Positions 20,572-32,647 of a stretch of 64,000 bases of DNA are shown in pieces. The stretch covers positions 16,678,001-16,742,000 of the forward strand of contig OZ316899.1 of assembly GCA_973895155.1 (NCBI GenBank), given 5' to 3'. Each line of letters starts with the position of its first letter. Within the stretch, counting starts at the first letter, position 1. The stretch comes from Marsupella aquatica. Lineage: Eukaryota; Marchantiophyta. The position numbers and the translations under genes were made by a program. Below the pieces are notes generated by a model. That model was not told the DNA's origin. It did not search any database and saw only the letters and a list, made by a program, of their open reading frames with translations.

Positions 20572-23500
20572 TTGATCACAAGGACCCCTAAGTGGCGGCT
20601 TCGGAGTAAGGTGACCAATACTCTGCCATTTTGCATTCTCATGTACACGGTTTTGACATTGAGGAGCGACTGTCAGTCGAGTGCTAGGTGGATTGGGAGA
20701 TTGCACAAGTTCTTGGCATTCGGTGGAATGAACACGGTGAATCAGGCAGGGAAGTTTTGGGGCTGTTTGCTTGAAGAAGCAAGGCAGTTGATACCTATGT
20801 ATGAAGACGTTGAGTCGGAGCGTGCAGCCAGAGAACGAGCGGAGCTTGCGCGATTGTGGGGAATTTACAAAACGGCATTTGTAGATACGAAGGAGGTGTT
20901 GGAAAAGTTCTCGTGGACACCCACCAGTGCGGAGCTTGACAAATTGCTGATCCGGGAGAATAAGGTCGTGGGGATTAGGGAGGCAATCAAGAACGCAAGG
21001 CGGCCACTTTGGGAATTGAAGGGTCACACTGCGAAGTGGACGAAGGAAGCCATTCTCGGGGAGTATTCAAGCGCTCAAGAGATGAAGCGCAAGGGAGGTT
21101 CGGCATCCGCCACTCCAGCAAAGCGAACTAGGTCGGAGAGACCAATCAAGATGGAATCTGGGCCAGTTAGAGATTGGGCTGTAGAGGATAAAACCATGAC
21201 ACGGTGGGCGAACAGGTTACCTACCGATTTACAATTACAGTTTGCAAGAGATGAGGATGAGGTCTTCAGTGCCCTTCAGGATAATAAATATGCAGGATAT
21301 ATGAATGACACTGGGTTGGAGGGCTTTGTCAGGTTGTCCTGGAGGATGGTAGACATACCAGATGAGGATTTGTTGGACTTCGTGGGATGCTGGGAGGCTT
21401 CTTCCAACACGACGCTACTGTATGGAAAGGTGTTCGAACTAACACCTGCGCTTATCAAAGCCGTCTTCGCCTTACCAACAGGAAGGAAGACTAAGGTAGA
21501 GCAGAGGAAGACGTTGCCGGATGACCAGTTCAGGTCATTTCCAGGGCCTTCCACTAAGAATGGGTTTTTCAAGAATCAATGTACCAACCCGCATATAGGG
21601 CAGCTGATTGATTTCCTGAGAGTCACATTGCATTGTACCTTGTCGAGAGCAGAAATTGGCAAAGCCCAGGTATTTTTGGTGGAGAATATCGATGCAAGCC
21701 GAGACTACAACGGCTATCTCTTAATGCAGTTGAAGAAGGCATTAAATGAAGAGAAGCGAAGCATTGGGGAGGGAGCGGTATCCAGACTAGGGTACCATCT
21801 GCAATTACTTTGCCGATATGCAAGAAGCCAGTCTTTTGCACCGGTGTTGCCTATACAAGAGCGGATGCCGATCACTGCACCACTTGAGGAGGTGGGGGAG
21901 GACGAGGAGCCTCTAAGCAAACAACGCCATGGGAGGAGGTTGGCAACACCAGCAACACGAGAACGGGAGCATTCCCCTATCAAGGAGCCAGAGGTAGTAA
22001 CATATGATGTAGTGAGAAATCCGTTGCGCGGGCCTACTCGTAATAATCCATATGCAGGCATCCAATTGGTCGAAAGGAAGATGACTGCCGAAGAGAGAAA
22101 GAAATATGACAAGCGAATGGATTCGGAGACAGATGAGGAGGTAAGCCAAAGCCAGGAGAGGCCGGTATTAAGAGCTTCTAACAGAGCCCAAGTGGAGGGA
22201 CCTGTGGAGGAAAGTCAACCAGCAGCAGCCCAACAATATTCGGAGGAAGAGATCAGGGGCTTTGGAGGAGAGGCCAGCATGCTAGGTAGTCAGGTTAATG
22301 TGGATGATTACGATGATGACTATGTCAATCACGGGGAGAGGCCGGTACCAGGAGTTAGAACGATGGGAAGGTTTTGTAGAAGACTTCCCGCAGTCTTCTA
22401 TGGCAAGCCGAAGGACCAGAAAACACCAGAATCTCCTCCACCAGATGTGACGCCGTTGGAATTTGACAAGATGAAGGAAGCTAAAGCCGGGATACAAGAG
22501 AGGATTAAGGAGTGGGGGGGCCGGAATGCAGAACAGGAATGCCAGCTACCAGGAGGAGAGTGGCCGAAAGAAATAAGACGGCTTAGTGAGAGGCAGGCCG
22601 AACTCTCACTGACTTTGATCAATTACGGGTAGAGGCTTGGGAGAGACGACCTCGATGGCAGATGCCAGTATCACTTGGGAGGTCAAACTACGCAAGAAAT
22701 CGGGCTAAGGAGTATGCAGACATGTGTGGGCTCTTAGCCTTAGAAATCTTTGGTAATGAGTTGGAATCCGGGCCATTTCTTAGAAAAGAAGTGGCTGATC
22801 AAATGAGACTAGAGGAGGCAATGATGTTGGAGTGGTTAAAGAAAGAGAAGGTAATCGCTCGGCTTCGCTCCATGGAAGCCGAAGTTGCTAAGATGAAGTC
22901 TGGACAACCAACTCAACAGGATCTCTTGGCCAAGCAGCAGAAATTAGAATTGGCAAACAACCAATTGGAAAACTACCAATTGGATAACCAGCAGATCAAG
23001 GAAAAATTGACAAAGGTAGAGCTAGAGTTAGCCAATTCAAAAGCAGAAGTACAGGGTCTAAATCGCCAAGTCAAGAGGCTCAGAAAGACGGCTAAGGATC
23101 AGGCCACCGAGAGCGAGAAGGCCTTGGCAGAAGCCCAAAGGAAGTATGACAAGTTACTCGACCGGTTGGATACCATGTGTGAGAAGCATGATGACGCCAT
23201 GTGCAATGCGGCCAATGATCACTTAAACCGGGTTCAACAGATACGCAAGGAGCTACAGGAGGAGCTAACCAGGACAAAGCAGGCATGGATGGACGAGGTC
23301 ACAAAGCTGGAAGGCATCAACGACTCCTTGAAAGTAGCCGTAGATAAGCAAGAGTTGGAGATCGTGCAGATCTTGAATGAGGAGCTGAAGATGGCCAGGT
23401 CCAAGATACAACGGCTTAACGATGAAGTTGAAGACGTATCTCAAGAATTGGAGGAGGCCAGGGATAAGATGCTCGGGTTACAGAAGCGTGCCGACAATCA

Positions 23501-23579
23501 AACGGACTCGGGGGGGTCACGGTATGTAGGGCTCTACATCGCGTGCGATGTTTTAGGGTCTGGACCCCCTAACTTTTAA
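20572..23579 (+). pseudogene. Gag-like coiled-coil protein, copy 1 (one frameshift, tail lost)
   Basis: The best preserved copy. The frame 20,572-22,632 (687 codons; first ATGs at 20,641 and 20,728) continues after a 1-base deletion-type shift near 22,600-22,612 into 22,662-23,579, whose coding really begins at about 22,605. Alignment to copy 2 supports this: IRRLSERQ then AWERRPRW here, against IKRLAEKG then AWEQRPRW. The first half is globular (GFVRLSWRMVDIPDEDLLDF, YGKVFELTPALIKAVFALP, GPSTKNGFF, NPHIGQLIDFLRVTLHCTL). A disordered charged linker follows, then about 250 residues of coiled coil ending RADNQTD. There homology ends; the Pro/Ala-rich tail of the other copies is missing. No protease, RT or integrase. 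It faces copy 2 (convergent). Confidence 0.7.
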
Positions 23580-24025
23580 GTGAATTTTTTTTTCCCCACT
23601 CCCTTACTTTCTGAAAAGCGGCCATTTTTTGAATTGTTTACCCCTATAAAACTTTATGGAAAGTTTTATGATGATTTAAAAAATGCCTATTAAGGAAAGT
23701 AAAGTACCTCAATAGTATAGAGCCAATTGTGCAAATTGATGCGCATTTCCAATACATTCAATGAATTTGCATCATGAAGTTGAATATCTTGTAATGCATT
23801 CATATATTGTCATCCAACAACTTGTAGTTTTCACTCTTGAATAGTGAAGCATGGTGGGTGCCAGATACTATGAATAGGTAACCGAACATCTTAGGTTGCC
23901 TATTCAAGGCATCGGTACTCTACCTTGTTTCACTATGAACTCCAACATGATGATGTCCACATCTCTACCTTCCTTCACAGACTCATGCATGATGATGTCC
24001 ACATGACGGAGGGGAATTGAACCCC
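23580..24025. other. Unassigned AT-rich spacer between convergent copies
   Basis: Non-coding. A short repeat of TGATGATGTCCACAT occurs at 23,949 and 23,991 with CATGATGATGTCC flanks. Immediately outside the LTR end, the minus strand reads GGGGTTCAATTCCCC, which looks like a tRNA T-arm, but no full tRNA fold was found. Confidence 0.5.
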
Positions 24026-24943
24026 TGTGTGGTGCGTCCCATGGCTCCCTAAACCCAAGAAACCCCCCAGCTCAAGCCGATTCCCGCAGGTTTCGCGCTT
24101 GGCGAGGCCATTTCCGCGGCTTAGCGGCATGGGACGCTGCTAACCTTCTTCTACTACTACTATTAACATTTTACACACATATACTGGACAGATCCTTCAT
24201 CGGGTCATGAGATACGTAGTCGGCCTAATCTAGGCCTTCCCTTGTCTTCCCCTCCGTCTTGTTAGGTATGTTTGGATTCTGCCGCCGGAATGATCCCCAA
24301 TAGGCTTGGTTAAGCCGCTAAGACCTCTCTCAGCTCAACACATCCAACTCTCACTCCCCTGCTTACTTTCCTTCCTCTATTAGTTGATGTGGGCACTCTT
24401 TACACAAGTTAATGCGACACACAAATAGCAAAATGACTCCTTCTGACTGAGTCATACCATGCACTGGCCATACAAACAGTACATCTCATACACAAGCTCT
24501 GTGAACTAAGCCGTGAGGCCAACTCTATTCGGCTCTTAGGCATGAGGAAACATGAATATACACAAGGGTCACTGTATGACTAACCGAGAGCTTCTCTTAC
24601 TACTTGATCCCAGCCCGGCTGGTGCAAACTAAAAACTTGCTAAAGAAGAGGCCCTGAGCTCCCCGCTGCCCAGGTATTTATCCTGGTAGTGGATCCGCCT
24701 AATTCTTTGCAGCGTAAGCCTAATCTACCTAATAGTAATCTACTTGCCCGGATCTACTTATGTACAGCAAGGCAGGAGCACAAGTGTTGCTCCTACCAGT
24801 GGAACCGCAATCCCACTAAGCTAAGTGTCAGGGCCGCTCCTGGTCCTGATCCTAATCCTAAACTTGGAGATCAGCGCCCGCCCTGCCCACTCACGCCTCC
24901 TCCCTCCACGTCCGCCCTTCCTAAAAGGAACGGCGCCCTTGCA
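24026..24943 (-). mobile_element. LTR following gag-like copy 2
   Basis: On the minus strand it begins TGCAAGGG directly after the copy-2 stop codon (24,949-24,947) and ends ...CACACA at 24,026, about 918 bp, TG...CA. A TATA-like GGATAAATACC lies at about 24,683-24,673. Downstream (R-U5) it matches the right end of LTR A (14,330-14,950) and the LTR at 58.4-59.3 kb. The U3 half matches only the latter. The sharp loss of similarity outside CACACA in all three copies marks the terminus. Confidence 0.75.
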
Positions 24944-24946
24944 CCG

Positions 24947-27900
24947 TCACGACACCGGTGGTGGATCCTCAATGGACGCCCCCAACGCTTCCTCCTCAAC
25001 CACTGCCGTAGGTTCATTTTCTGACAGATTACCTGCCCTTGACTGAGTCAACTCTCCATCGGCCTGACTGGGTCCACCATCGGCATCGGCATCGGCTCGG
25101 GAATCATTCTCGGCTACGGCCTCAGCCTCGGCTACGGTCTCCCCGACCTGCTCAAGAGGCGGATCTGGGATATCGGCCTCATTACTGAGTAGTTCGGCTT
25201 GGGCCGCACCATCCCCACCTTTGGTGATAGCGGGATCTATTGCCGTGTTCATGCCGGAGGTTGGTGCTGGGTCTACCTCCTTGGTCACCACGGCCTGTGG
25301 AGTCGTATTACTCCTTGACCCTGAAGGTTTCTGCTTCTTCTTCTTTTCTGGTTCGGCAGCTGGTCCCTTCCCCTTCCCACCTACTTCCGGCACTGGTGCA
25401 GGTGGCACGGCTTGTTCTTCGGCCAGTACCTCTCCTGGTAACTTGGTTGCCCCAATTGGAGTTGGGCCTGATGAAGACAAGCACTTAAATACTGCGGCTT
25501 GTTTCTTCAGCCGCTCTGTTTGGTTGTCGGCCCGCCGCTGGAGGTTCTCCATCTTCCTCGTGATTTCCTCCAACTCCTCCTGAGTCTCATCCAAGTCCTT
25601 GCGCGCCTCTTCTAGCTCGTTTTTGGCTTCCTCCAATTCCCTCTTGGTGGTAGCCCTCTCCTCCCGGGTTGCTCTTAGCTCCTTGTCGAGCTCTCCAATG
25701 ATGACAGACTCCATCTGGTTCATCTTGGCATAAGTCTGATCGAGCATCTTGTCCTTCTCCCGTAGGTCGGCCTTGAAGCTGGCCGTCAGGGACGCAAGCT
25801 CCTGCTACAGCGCCATAATCCCTTGATAGGATTTCCCTAACTCGGCCTCCTTCTGCTCAATGGCTCCGCGGATTTTCTCGAGCTCCTCCTTCAACGCCCA
25901 TTCCTTTCTTTGGGTCTCCGCCATGGCCCGGTTGTTGGCTGTTATGTGGTCCTCCTCTGCATTCCTCAGCTCTCATTTCCACTTCTCCCTCTCTTTGATC
26001 GTATCGGCCAACTCTCCTTGGGTCCGCGTCAGTAGATTCTTGATCATCCGATTATCAGATTGTGCAGTATCCAACTGGCCCTGCATGATATTTAGCTCAT
26101 GCCGCTTAATCCGCAGCTCATCTTGGGCTTTCTTGGCCACCCTCAGGTCCTTGATTTCGGCTTCCCTTTCCCTAAGCCGACGGATGACCTCATCCTTCTT
26201 GCTTCTTTCCAAGGCCACCGCTTCTTCTAATTGGCGCTTCTCCAACATCTCCCTCTGGAAAAAGGGTCCCTGCTCCAACTCCTCCCCAAAGATGCTGAGC
26301 GCCAGTTCTCCACACATCTCCCCGTACTCCATGGCTCTGTCTTTAGCATAGGTGGAGGAAGTAGAAGTCATCGGCATCATCCACCGCGGCCTCTGCTCCC
26401 AAGCCGTCTTGTGGATCTCTTCAATCGTGGCTAGAGGTTTGCTTCCTTTTTCGGCTAGCCGCTTGATGTCCTCTGGCCAATTTCCTCCTGGCAAATCCTT
26501 TTTCCTAGCCAGGGCTGCCTCCTCTGCCTGCCTGATTCGCTCCTGAAATTCCTACGCCGTCTGTTTTATGCCGTCAAAGCTCGGGGGAGCAACATCTGGT
26601 GGGGGAGACTCAAGGCTACTTTGCTGGTTGGGGTTCCCTCGTACTACCCTTGGAAGTGTGGGGATAAACCGGCCATAGGTCCTTACTCCTGGAACGTGAT
26701 GGTCCGACCCATAGTCGGAGTTATCATGGCTGCAGTCCTCCACTGCCTCCTCTACTTCTTGGACTTCCGGCTTCTCCCTCTCCTCTTCGTCGGTAGGAGC
26801 TTCAGGCAATTCTGCCTCAGATTTAGAGCTTGAGACTCCCACGTACATTCGAACACCCGGCTTGGATTCTGGCCTGATTCTCTCCTTGTCTCCAGTAAAG
26901 GGGTTTTCCCTTGTAAGCCGGTGTAGGCCTACCTCTGGAGTAGTGTCCTGCATTGTTGTCGTTGCCATTGTCGTTGCCGATGCCGATCTCTTTTCTTTCT
27001 CCAGTAGTTTCAGCAGATTCTGCATGCCTGGTTGCTGCATCGGCAAGTCTTCCTTCCTTGGCCTAAACACCTGCTCGATCGTAGGGCTAACAGGTGGTTG
27101 AGGCTTCTCTGCTACCGGCCTCGGTGCTGGAGCTTCCTCGGGTGCCCTTACCTGTAGGGGAAGTACTGGGGCAAAGGTCTGTCCTCTGGCATATCGGCAC
27201 AACAGCGGCATGTGATAGCCAAGCCGCGACACACTCCCCATGCCGATTACCTGCTGCTCCTCCTTTAAGATCTTCTTCAATTGGTTGAGGAGGTACCCGT
27301 TGTAGTCCCGGCTTGGGTCTGGCCTCTCTACCAGATAGACCTGTGCCTTGCCGATCTCTGCCCTCTATAAGTTACAGTGCATGGTCACCCGCAAGAAGTC
27401 GATCATCTCTCCTATGTGTGGGTTGGTGCAGGTGTTCCGGAAGAAGCCATTCTTCGTTGATGGCCCGGGGAACGACCAGAACTCCTTGTCAGGCAAGGTC
27501 TTCCTGGTATCAACTTTGGTCTTATTGCCTATCGGCAAGCCAAACACTTCGGCAATCACCTTGGGAGTAAGATAGAAATCCTTCCCATATATCCTCGTGC
27601 AATTGGTCTCGGGTTCCCATGACCCCACGAATTCTAATAGGTCTGAATCCGGTACCTCTGGCTTCAGCCATGGTAATCTTACAAAGGCCTCTAAGCCGGA
27701 TCCGACCATGAAGCCTTGGTACTTCTTGGTCTGCATGGCCGTAAAGCATGCATCCTCCTCCCGTGAAAAATGTAGTTGCACCTCCACCGGTAGGGTTGCC
27801 GCGCAGCCTTTCCAGGTGTCATCCCTGGTTGGAATGGCATTGATGGGATCGACCTCCTCCTCTTCGGCTTCTCCCTGCCTCCTGCTCTGCTGCTCGGCTG

Positions 27901-28425
27901 GCTTCTTTGGTGCCGCCGACCTCGTTCTTTTTGCCGGGGTGGCTTCATCGTTGACAGCTCCCTTCCTCTTCATCTCTGCTGCCGTGGAGGTTTCTCCTAG
28001 CACCGTTGCCTGGGTCCACCTTTCTGTGCTACCCTTCAATTCCTAGTGTATGTCGTTGCAGTTCTTGATGGCCTCTCGAATGCCGATGATTCTGTCTTCG
28101 CAAAACAGAAGATCGTCGAGCTGATTGGAAGTAGGAGTCCACAAGAACTCATCCTTGATGAGTTTGCCTCCTAAGAAAGCCGTCTTCTGCAGCTCCCACA
28201 ATCGAGCGAGCTCTTGCCGTTCTCGAGCTGCCCTTTTTGATTCCTCATCCTCGTAAGTCTTGATGTACTCAGTTGCCCGTTCGAACAGGCATCCCTAGAA
28301 ATGTGCCACTTGATTGACGTTTCTCATACCCTCCTTAGGTCGATCATCATTATCTACTCTCTCTCCGAGTGCTTGCCTAAGCAGCTGACAGTAGTTGGCC
28401 TCCCGTAGTCGTCTGCCTAGTTCGT
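24947..28425 (-). pseudogene. Gag-like coiled-coil protein, copy 2 (six in-frame stops, 5' end lost)
   Basis: One minus-strand frame covers the whole gene, starting within HELGRRLREANYCQLL next to the telomere-type repeats. It ends at the TGA at 24,949-24,947. It is interrupted by stops beginning at 28,297 (TAG), 28,045 (TAG), 27,367 (TAG), 26,554 (TAG), 25,975 (TGA) and 25,807 (TAG). Copy 1 shows Trp, Trp and Ser at the first three sites. Domains match copy 1 (YGKDFYLTPKVIAEVFGLPI, NPHIGEMIDFLRVTMHCNL, LGYHMPLLCRYARGQ), then the coiled coil, then a tail copy 1 lacks: a Pro/Ala-rich segment, EKKKKQKPSGS, and the C-terminal SQADGELTQSRAGNLSENE. No indels break the frame. An LTR follows directly, with no pol. 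Confidence 0.75.
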
Positions 28426-28426
28426 G

Positions 28427-28461
28427 CCCTAAACCCTAAACCCTAAACCCTAAACCCTAAA
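28427..28461. repeat. Interstitial telomere-type repeat at the broken 5' end of copy 2
   Basis: Five CCCTAAA units (28,427-28,461). Copy-2 coding sequence runs right up to it on one side; unrelated DNA lies on the other. No 5' LTR is present. Confidence 0.9.
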
Positions 28462-28858
28462 TGAGCCACCATCTCTTGCAAGCGCTCCTTACCCCTCTCC
28501 TCTTCCGGTCCTTCCTCCCGTTGATCCTTCCTAGCTGCCGACGCTTAGCGCGCCCTAACCCTAATCGAGTTTTCACCCCCAGCGTCCTTACCTCCAGCCT
28601 CGGCCCGGGTTCCATAGTCGCCCCTAATTGTTTATATTTTCCTTGTTTTGTCCCTATACTAAGGTGTTTCCAGGGTGCATTCCTGCTTTACCCACTTAAC
28701 TGGCCGAGTGATTCTTGTCTAGGCATCACACCCTGATTGAGCATAAATCTCAATTTGCCAATCCGCCATCCCCTACTCTACTCCCTCCCACTAACCCTAC
28801 ACATGCATCACATACACACACAACAAACTACTTTTAATAAACAATAGTCAATTATATA
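28462..28858. other. Unassigned spacer
   Basis: Pyrimidine-rich plus strand without a supported gene; ends near the 3' end of the transposase-like gene. ACACATGCATCACATACACACACAAC is a short CA-rich run (28,798 on). Confidence 0.4.
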
Positions 28859-31800
28859 TCACAATTTACTCACACTTTGAATGTATGCAGTCAAAGCTTG
28901 CAAGTCACTTGCATCTAGTACATACACTCTGTCAACTATCCCAGACTTCATTGTCAAGTTCACATTTGAAATTACCATCTCAATATCAATCCATTGTCCA
29001 TCTGTTGCATCATAAGTGAACAAAGTTTTGTTGTTACGAGTAGATTTGTACCAATTACACTGCAAGCGGCACACACTTCCACTCTGTCCAATTGCAGGTA
29101 TAGGCCTGTCCAACAGATCTATTGCTTTCCGACGTCTGACCCAATGGGAGTCATTCTTCTGTATCATAAACTCAATCCTACCCAACCAATATTCCTTCTT
29201 TGCAGATGTTGCGTCAACAACATGCCCTTTATCTATTCCCTTCCTCTTCTTTGACTTGGATGATCTGGTAGAAGGACCAACCTCTGCAGCAGACTCAAAC
29301 AAAACTGCTATATCAGTACCAATGTCAACCAAACAAGTCACAGAGTCACCATTTTCCTTCTCCTTACCAGTAGTGTAATAGGTCTTCTGGGCTATCCTAG
29401 TTAGCCTATCCTTTGACATGAAAGGATTGCAGCACAATTGACTCACAAGAGTGGACTTGTAGATAGTCCTTCCCTCATAAGTTATAGTAGACACTACTGA
29501 CCGGGGTGTCTGCACATCAGTTAAGTTTGCTTGAACTCCAGCCAAGACATGCCTTACTTCATGTCCTAGTGTCTCCATCTCACAAAATGGGTTAGTGTCC
29601 ACCTCAATCGAACAATCATCAACTGTTAGTGGCTCAATACAATCCTGACTGTCTATAGTGTCCCATGAATCAATCCGATTGAGATCTTCTTCAGGATCTT
29701 CAAACTCTAGAAACTCTCCAATTGGGGGCTCAGGTCTAGGGCCTACAGTAGATCGATCCTCAACTATGTCTTCAGCATCATCACATAACACAGCCTCTTT
29801 CATGACACTTGTATCCGGCCAAGTCTCTGCCTCCACCTCCCAAGGATGAACCCACCATCGTCTTTTTGCTGCTGGCAAAGAACTCCTTGGTGACATGTTC
29901 AGCTTGCACAACAAATCCTTTGCTTCCTGCAAACCTTCCTTTAGAGCATCAACAACCAGCTCATTAGTCTGAACTGCAAAGTAATCAAATAAATTTGGAG
30001 CTTGTTCTCCTTCATCCAGAGGATGTAAAGTTGCCCAAACATGATCCTGTTTATCATGTGATCGACGTATCTTCAATCCCTCTGGTCCATACTCTAATCC
30101 AACTAGTCGATTCAGTCCCACTGCACTGTCTAGTAGAGATCCAAAGTCATAATTTCTCTCATGGCCACTCATGCCACCTACCTTGCTGAAAAATATTTCA
30201 CAACAATCTGATCCCAACAAGTGAAATGGAACTTGCAGATATGGGAACTTGTCCCGAAAGGCACAGATTAACAATACTACAAAATGACAAGACATGTTGA
30301 TAGGGTTTAGGGCATATTGCTCAAAAGTACTTACAATCTTGTCATACCCTTCAGTACCTGCTCCAACCAGTACTTCCAAGCCAAAAGAACATGTGTGCTC
30401 CTCTAAGGGGCCACAGAAACCAATGAGGGTGTCATATTTAGCTTCCCATCTGTCACACACAATACAAAACACACATCAGCTCATGACGTGCAAACTCATC
30501 CAACACATTCAAAAGAACAAGCTAATTTACTACAGAGACAAAAACACAAACCTGGGTCTCTCTTTTATCCTTGTTTCATCCTCAGCAAACATTACTGGTA
30601 CATCTCCTGAAATTCCAAGTGACTGCTTTGATGCACATAGTACTCTGCGCACCTCCTGGAATATCTCTTTTCAAATGCCAGCTCTAAAGGGTGGTAGTTT
30701 TGCTCTATCACGTTTCAAGGTCTTCAAACCTGGACTACCTAGGTTTGCCTAGAAACAATGAGCCACTTGTCTACCTCCAAACTGGAACATGGCTTGGGAA
30801 AAGGCCTTGGTTCTCTTACTGTATCGATAACCCTTAGCAACTCTCTGCAAGTTCTTAGCTACATCTGTCAGGAAATCCCACAACCCTTCCTTGCCACCAA
30901 AAGCACCACGCTTATGTCCATTCACAATATTTCTCAGAAACAGTCTTAAATCTTTCCTATCATGGGCTACTCCTAATAAATCTTCTAGCTTCTTTTGCCT
31001 AACACTCAAGGCACAAATTTTCTAAGCCTGTTGTGCCAACAGCCAACGCTGTTTCCTAAAGCGAGTGTTGAGGTTACCAACATGTTCCCTCAGTTTGGTT
31101 TTGGTCAAGTATGCCAACCTCATCCCACCCTGTGTAGTCCTGTCTCCTCTCTGCACTAATGCTTCCGCTTCCCTGTGCACCCTGCCACAAAAATTATCTT
31201 CACGTTTTATTGAATCACATAGAGTGCAAGTGAGGTTTTGAAAACCACCTCCATTAATGGACACCCTGTGACATTGCTTGTGCCTAAAACAACCATGTAT
31301 ACCAACAATTGACTGGCTAGTTACATTGAAAACCTCAGCACAGGTGGTACGGTCACAGTCCCAGACATTCCCTCCCTCTTGATCATCAAGTATGCCCTTC
31401 ACAGCCATAGAATCCCCTGTCCACTTGACCTCTGACTCTCACAGGCCCCAACAAAGCAAACTTAAACTTGGCTCAACGGAGGAATACAACCCACCTCTGC
31501 CTGAACTGCTCCCTGCAGCAGAGCTGTCCTCTCTAAAGAAATTCAGAATAGAATTTTGAGATGGAAACATATCACGAGCATCAGGCTTTCTTGGTCTCCC
31601 CTTCTTCCCTGCCCTCAATGCAGCCTGGGTACTGGTGATGACATTCTCAAGTGCATCCATATGATCCCGACTGACAAGGTGTTGCCTTAAATTGTGTTCC
31701 AAATTGGATTTCTTAGGGCACATGTCAGTATGTAGCTTGCCACAGACTGTACATCTAACCTTAAACAGGAATGACCTTTGTGCAAATGTTGGATCAGTGG

Positions 31801-32647
31801 GAGATGGTGTGACAGAGAACACTTCTACCACGCCACCCACCTCTGCATTCAACTTTCCAACTATTTCCACACCAGCCCCTATTTGCATACTATGATCAAA
31901 CAGTGGTTGCTGTATAGTGTCAGCAGCCGTCACCAAAGCTCCAGCTAAACCCCTTCGCTTACACCAGTTCTCCTTGTGTTTAGGGTTGGTCAGGTGCTTT
32001 GTCTTGAAGTTGCTAAAGCAATTTGCGATGGACTTGAGCACCTGTGAAGTGGCTGCATTCCCATAAGTCTCCCTACACTCTAAGCATTCTAGATGACCTC
32101 GACACTCCCCTCCCTCATCCCATGTTCGCACTTTCCACTTGTGCTCACCAAAGCCCTTCTGGTTCACCCAGGATCGTAGCTTCAACCACTCATCATTCCA
32201 GGCCTTTGATGCAGCCTCAGACATGAGGTGAGACTCAAAGGAGCCTGTGACAGGCTGTACAGTAGCCTGTACTGGCACCCCTTGTGTTTGTCCTTGAGAC
32301 AATGGAGTCGTGCCTGCCACATTGGACACAGTGGCAGCAGATGAATGAGAGGAACCAATAGTGATCCTCTCAGCAGGCAAGGCAACTGAGGGTAACTCTG
32401 CAATCACGTAAATTGTCCCTTGAAGTTCAGTCACCCCAACAGTCTTTTCTGAAAAGCGTCGGACTCGACCAGGCAACCTCTCATCCCAAAAATCAAAGTC
32501 AAACTCTACTGCACCAACACATTTCAGATAAAAATCTGCCAGAGTCTGCCCTTCTTTGAAGGACATGACACAGATTGGCGTATCAGGCTTTCCTCCCTCC
32601 TCACCCTTTTCTACCAATCTGACAGAGCTCATGCCTAGGTGTGCCAT
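28859..32647 (-). pseudogene. Three-exon DDE-transposase-like gene with zinc-finger N-terminus and three in-frame stops
   Basis: Reconstructed model: exon 1 32,647-31,495; intron 31,494-31,417 (78 bp); exon 2 31,416-30,552; intron 30,551-30,450 (102 bp); exon 3 30,449-28,859. Both introns are GT-AG and join in phase (1,203 codons in all). Stops lie in exon 2 at 31,024 (TAG), 30,751 (TAG) and 30,673 (TGA). Exon 1 has two zinc-binding clusters: CLECRETYGN with a later H-x-C pattern, and CTVCGKLHTDMCPKKSNLEH with RQHLVSRDH (BED/C2H2-like). Across exons 2-3, VMFAEDETRIKERPRWEAKY and DTLIGFCG resemble the first catalytic region of P/THAP9-type transposases. LLGSDCCEIFFSKVGGM resembles their later (S/G)xD..E.FF motif. 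The C-terminal part is a 250-residue acidic and basic extension. The superfamily assignment is tentative. Confidence 0.6.

Noticed and set aside
24011-24026. tRNA-like T-arm (GGGGTTCAATTCCCC on the minus strand)
   Set aside because: No matching acceptor stem, D-arm or anticodon arm was found upstream. It lies outside the LTR end and is absent from the sister copies.
25221-25583. Plus-strand frames opposite gag-like copy 2
   Set aside because: They are shadows of the minus-strand coding sequence, which aligns to copies 1, 3 and 4.
30660-31024. In-frame TAG/TGA as evidence for a reassigned genetic code
   Set aside because: TAG and TGA both occur, other genes (the 1,457-codon copia, the FCP1-like exon) use neither internally, and all are explained by one-base change in decaying elements.
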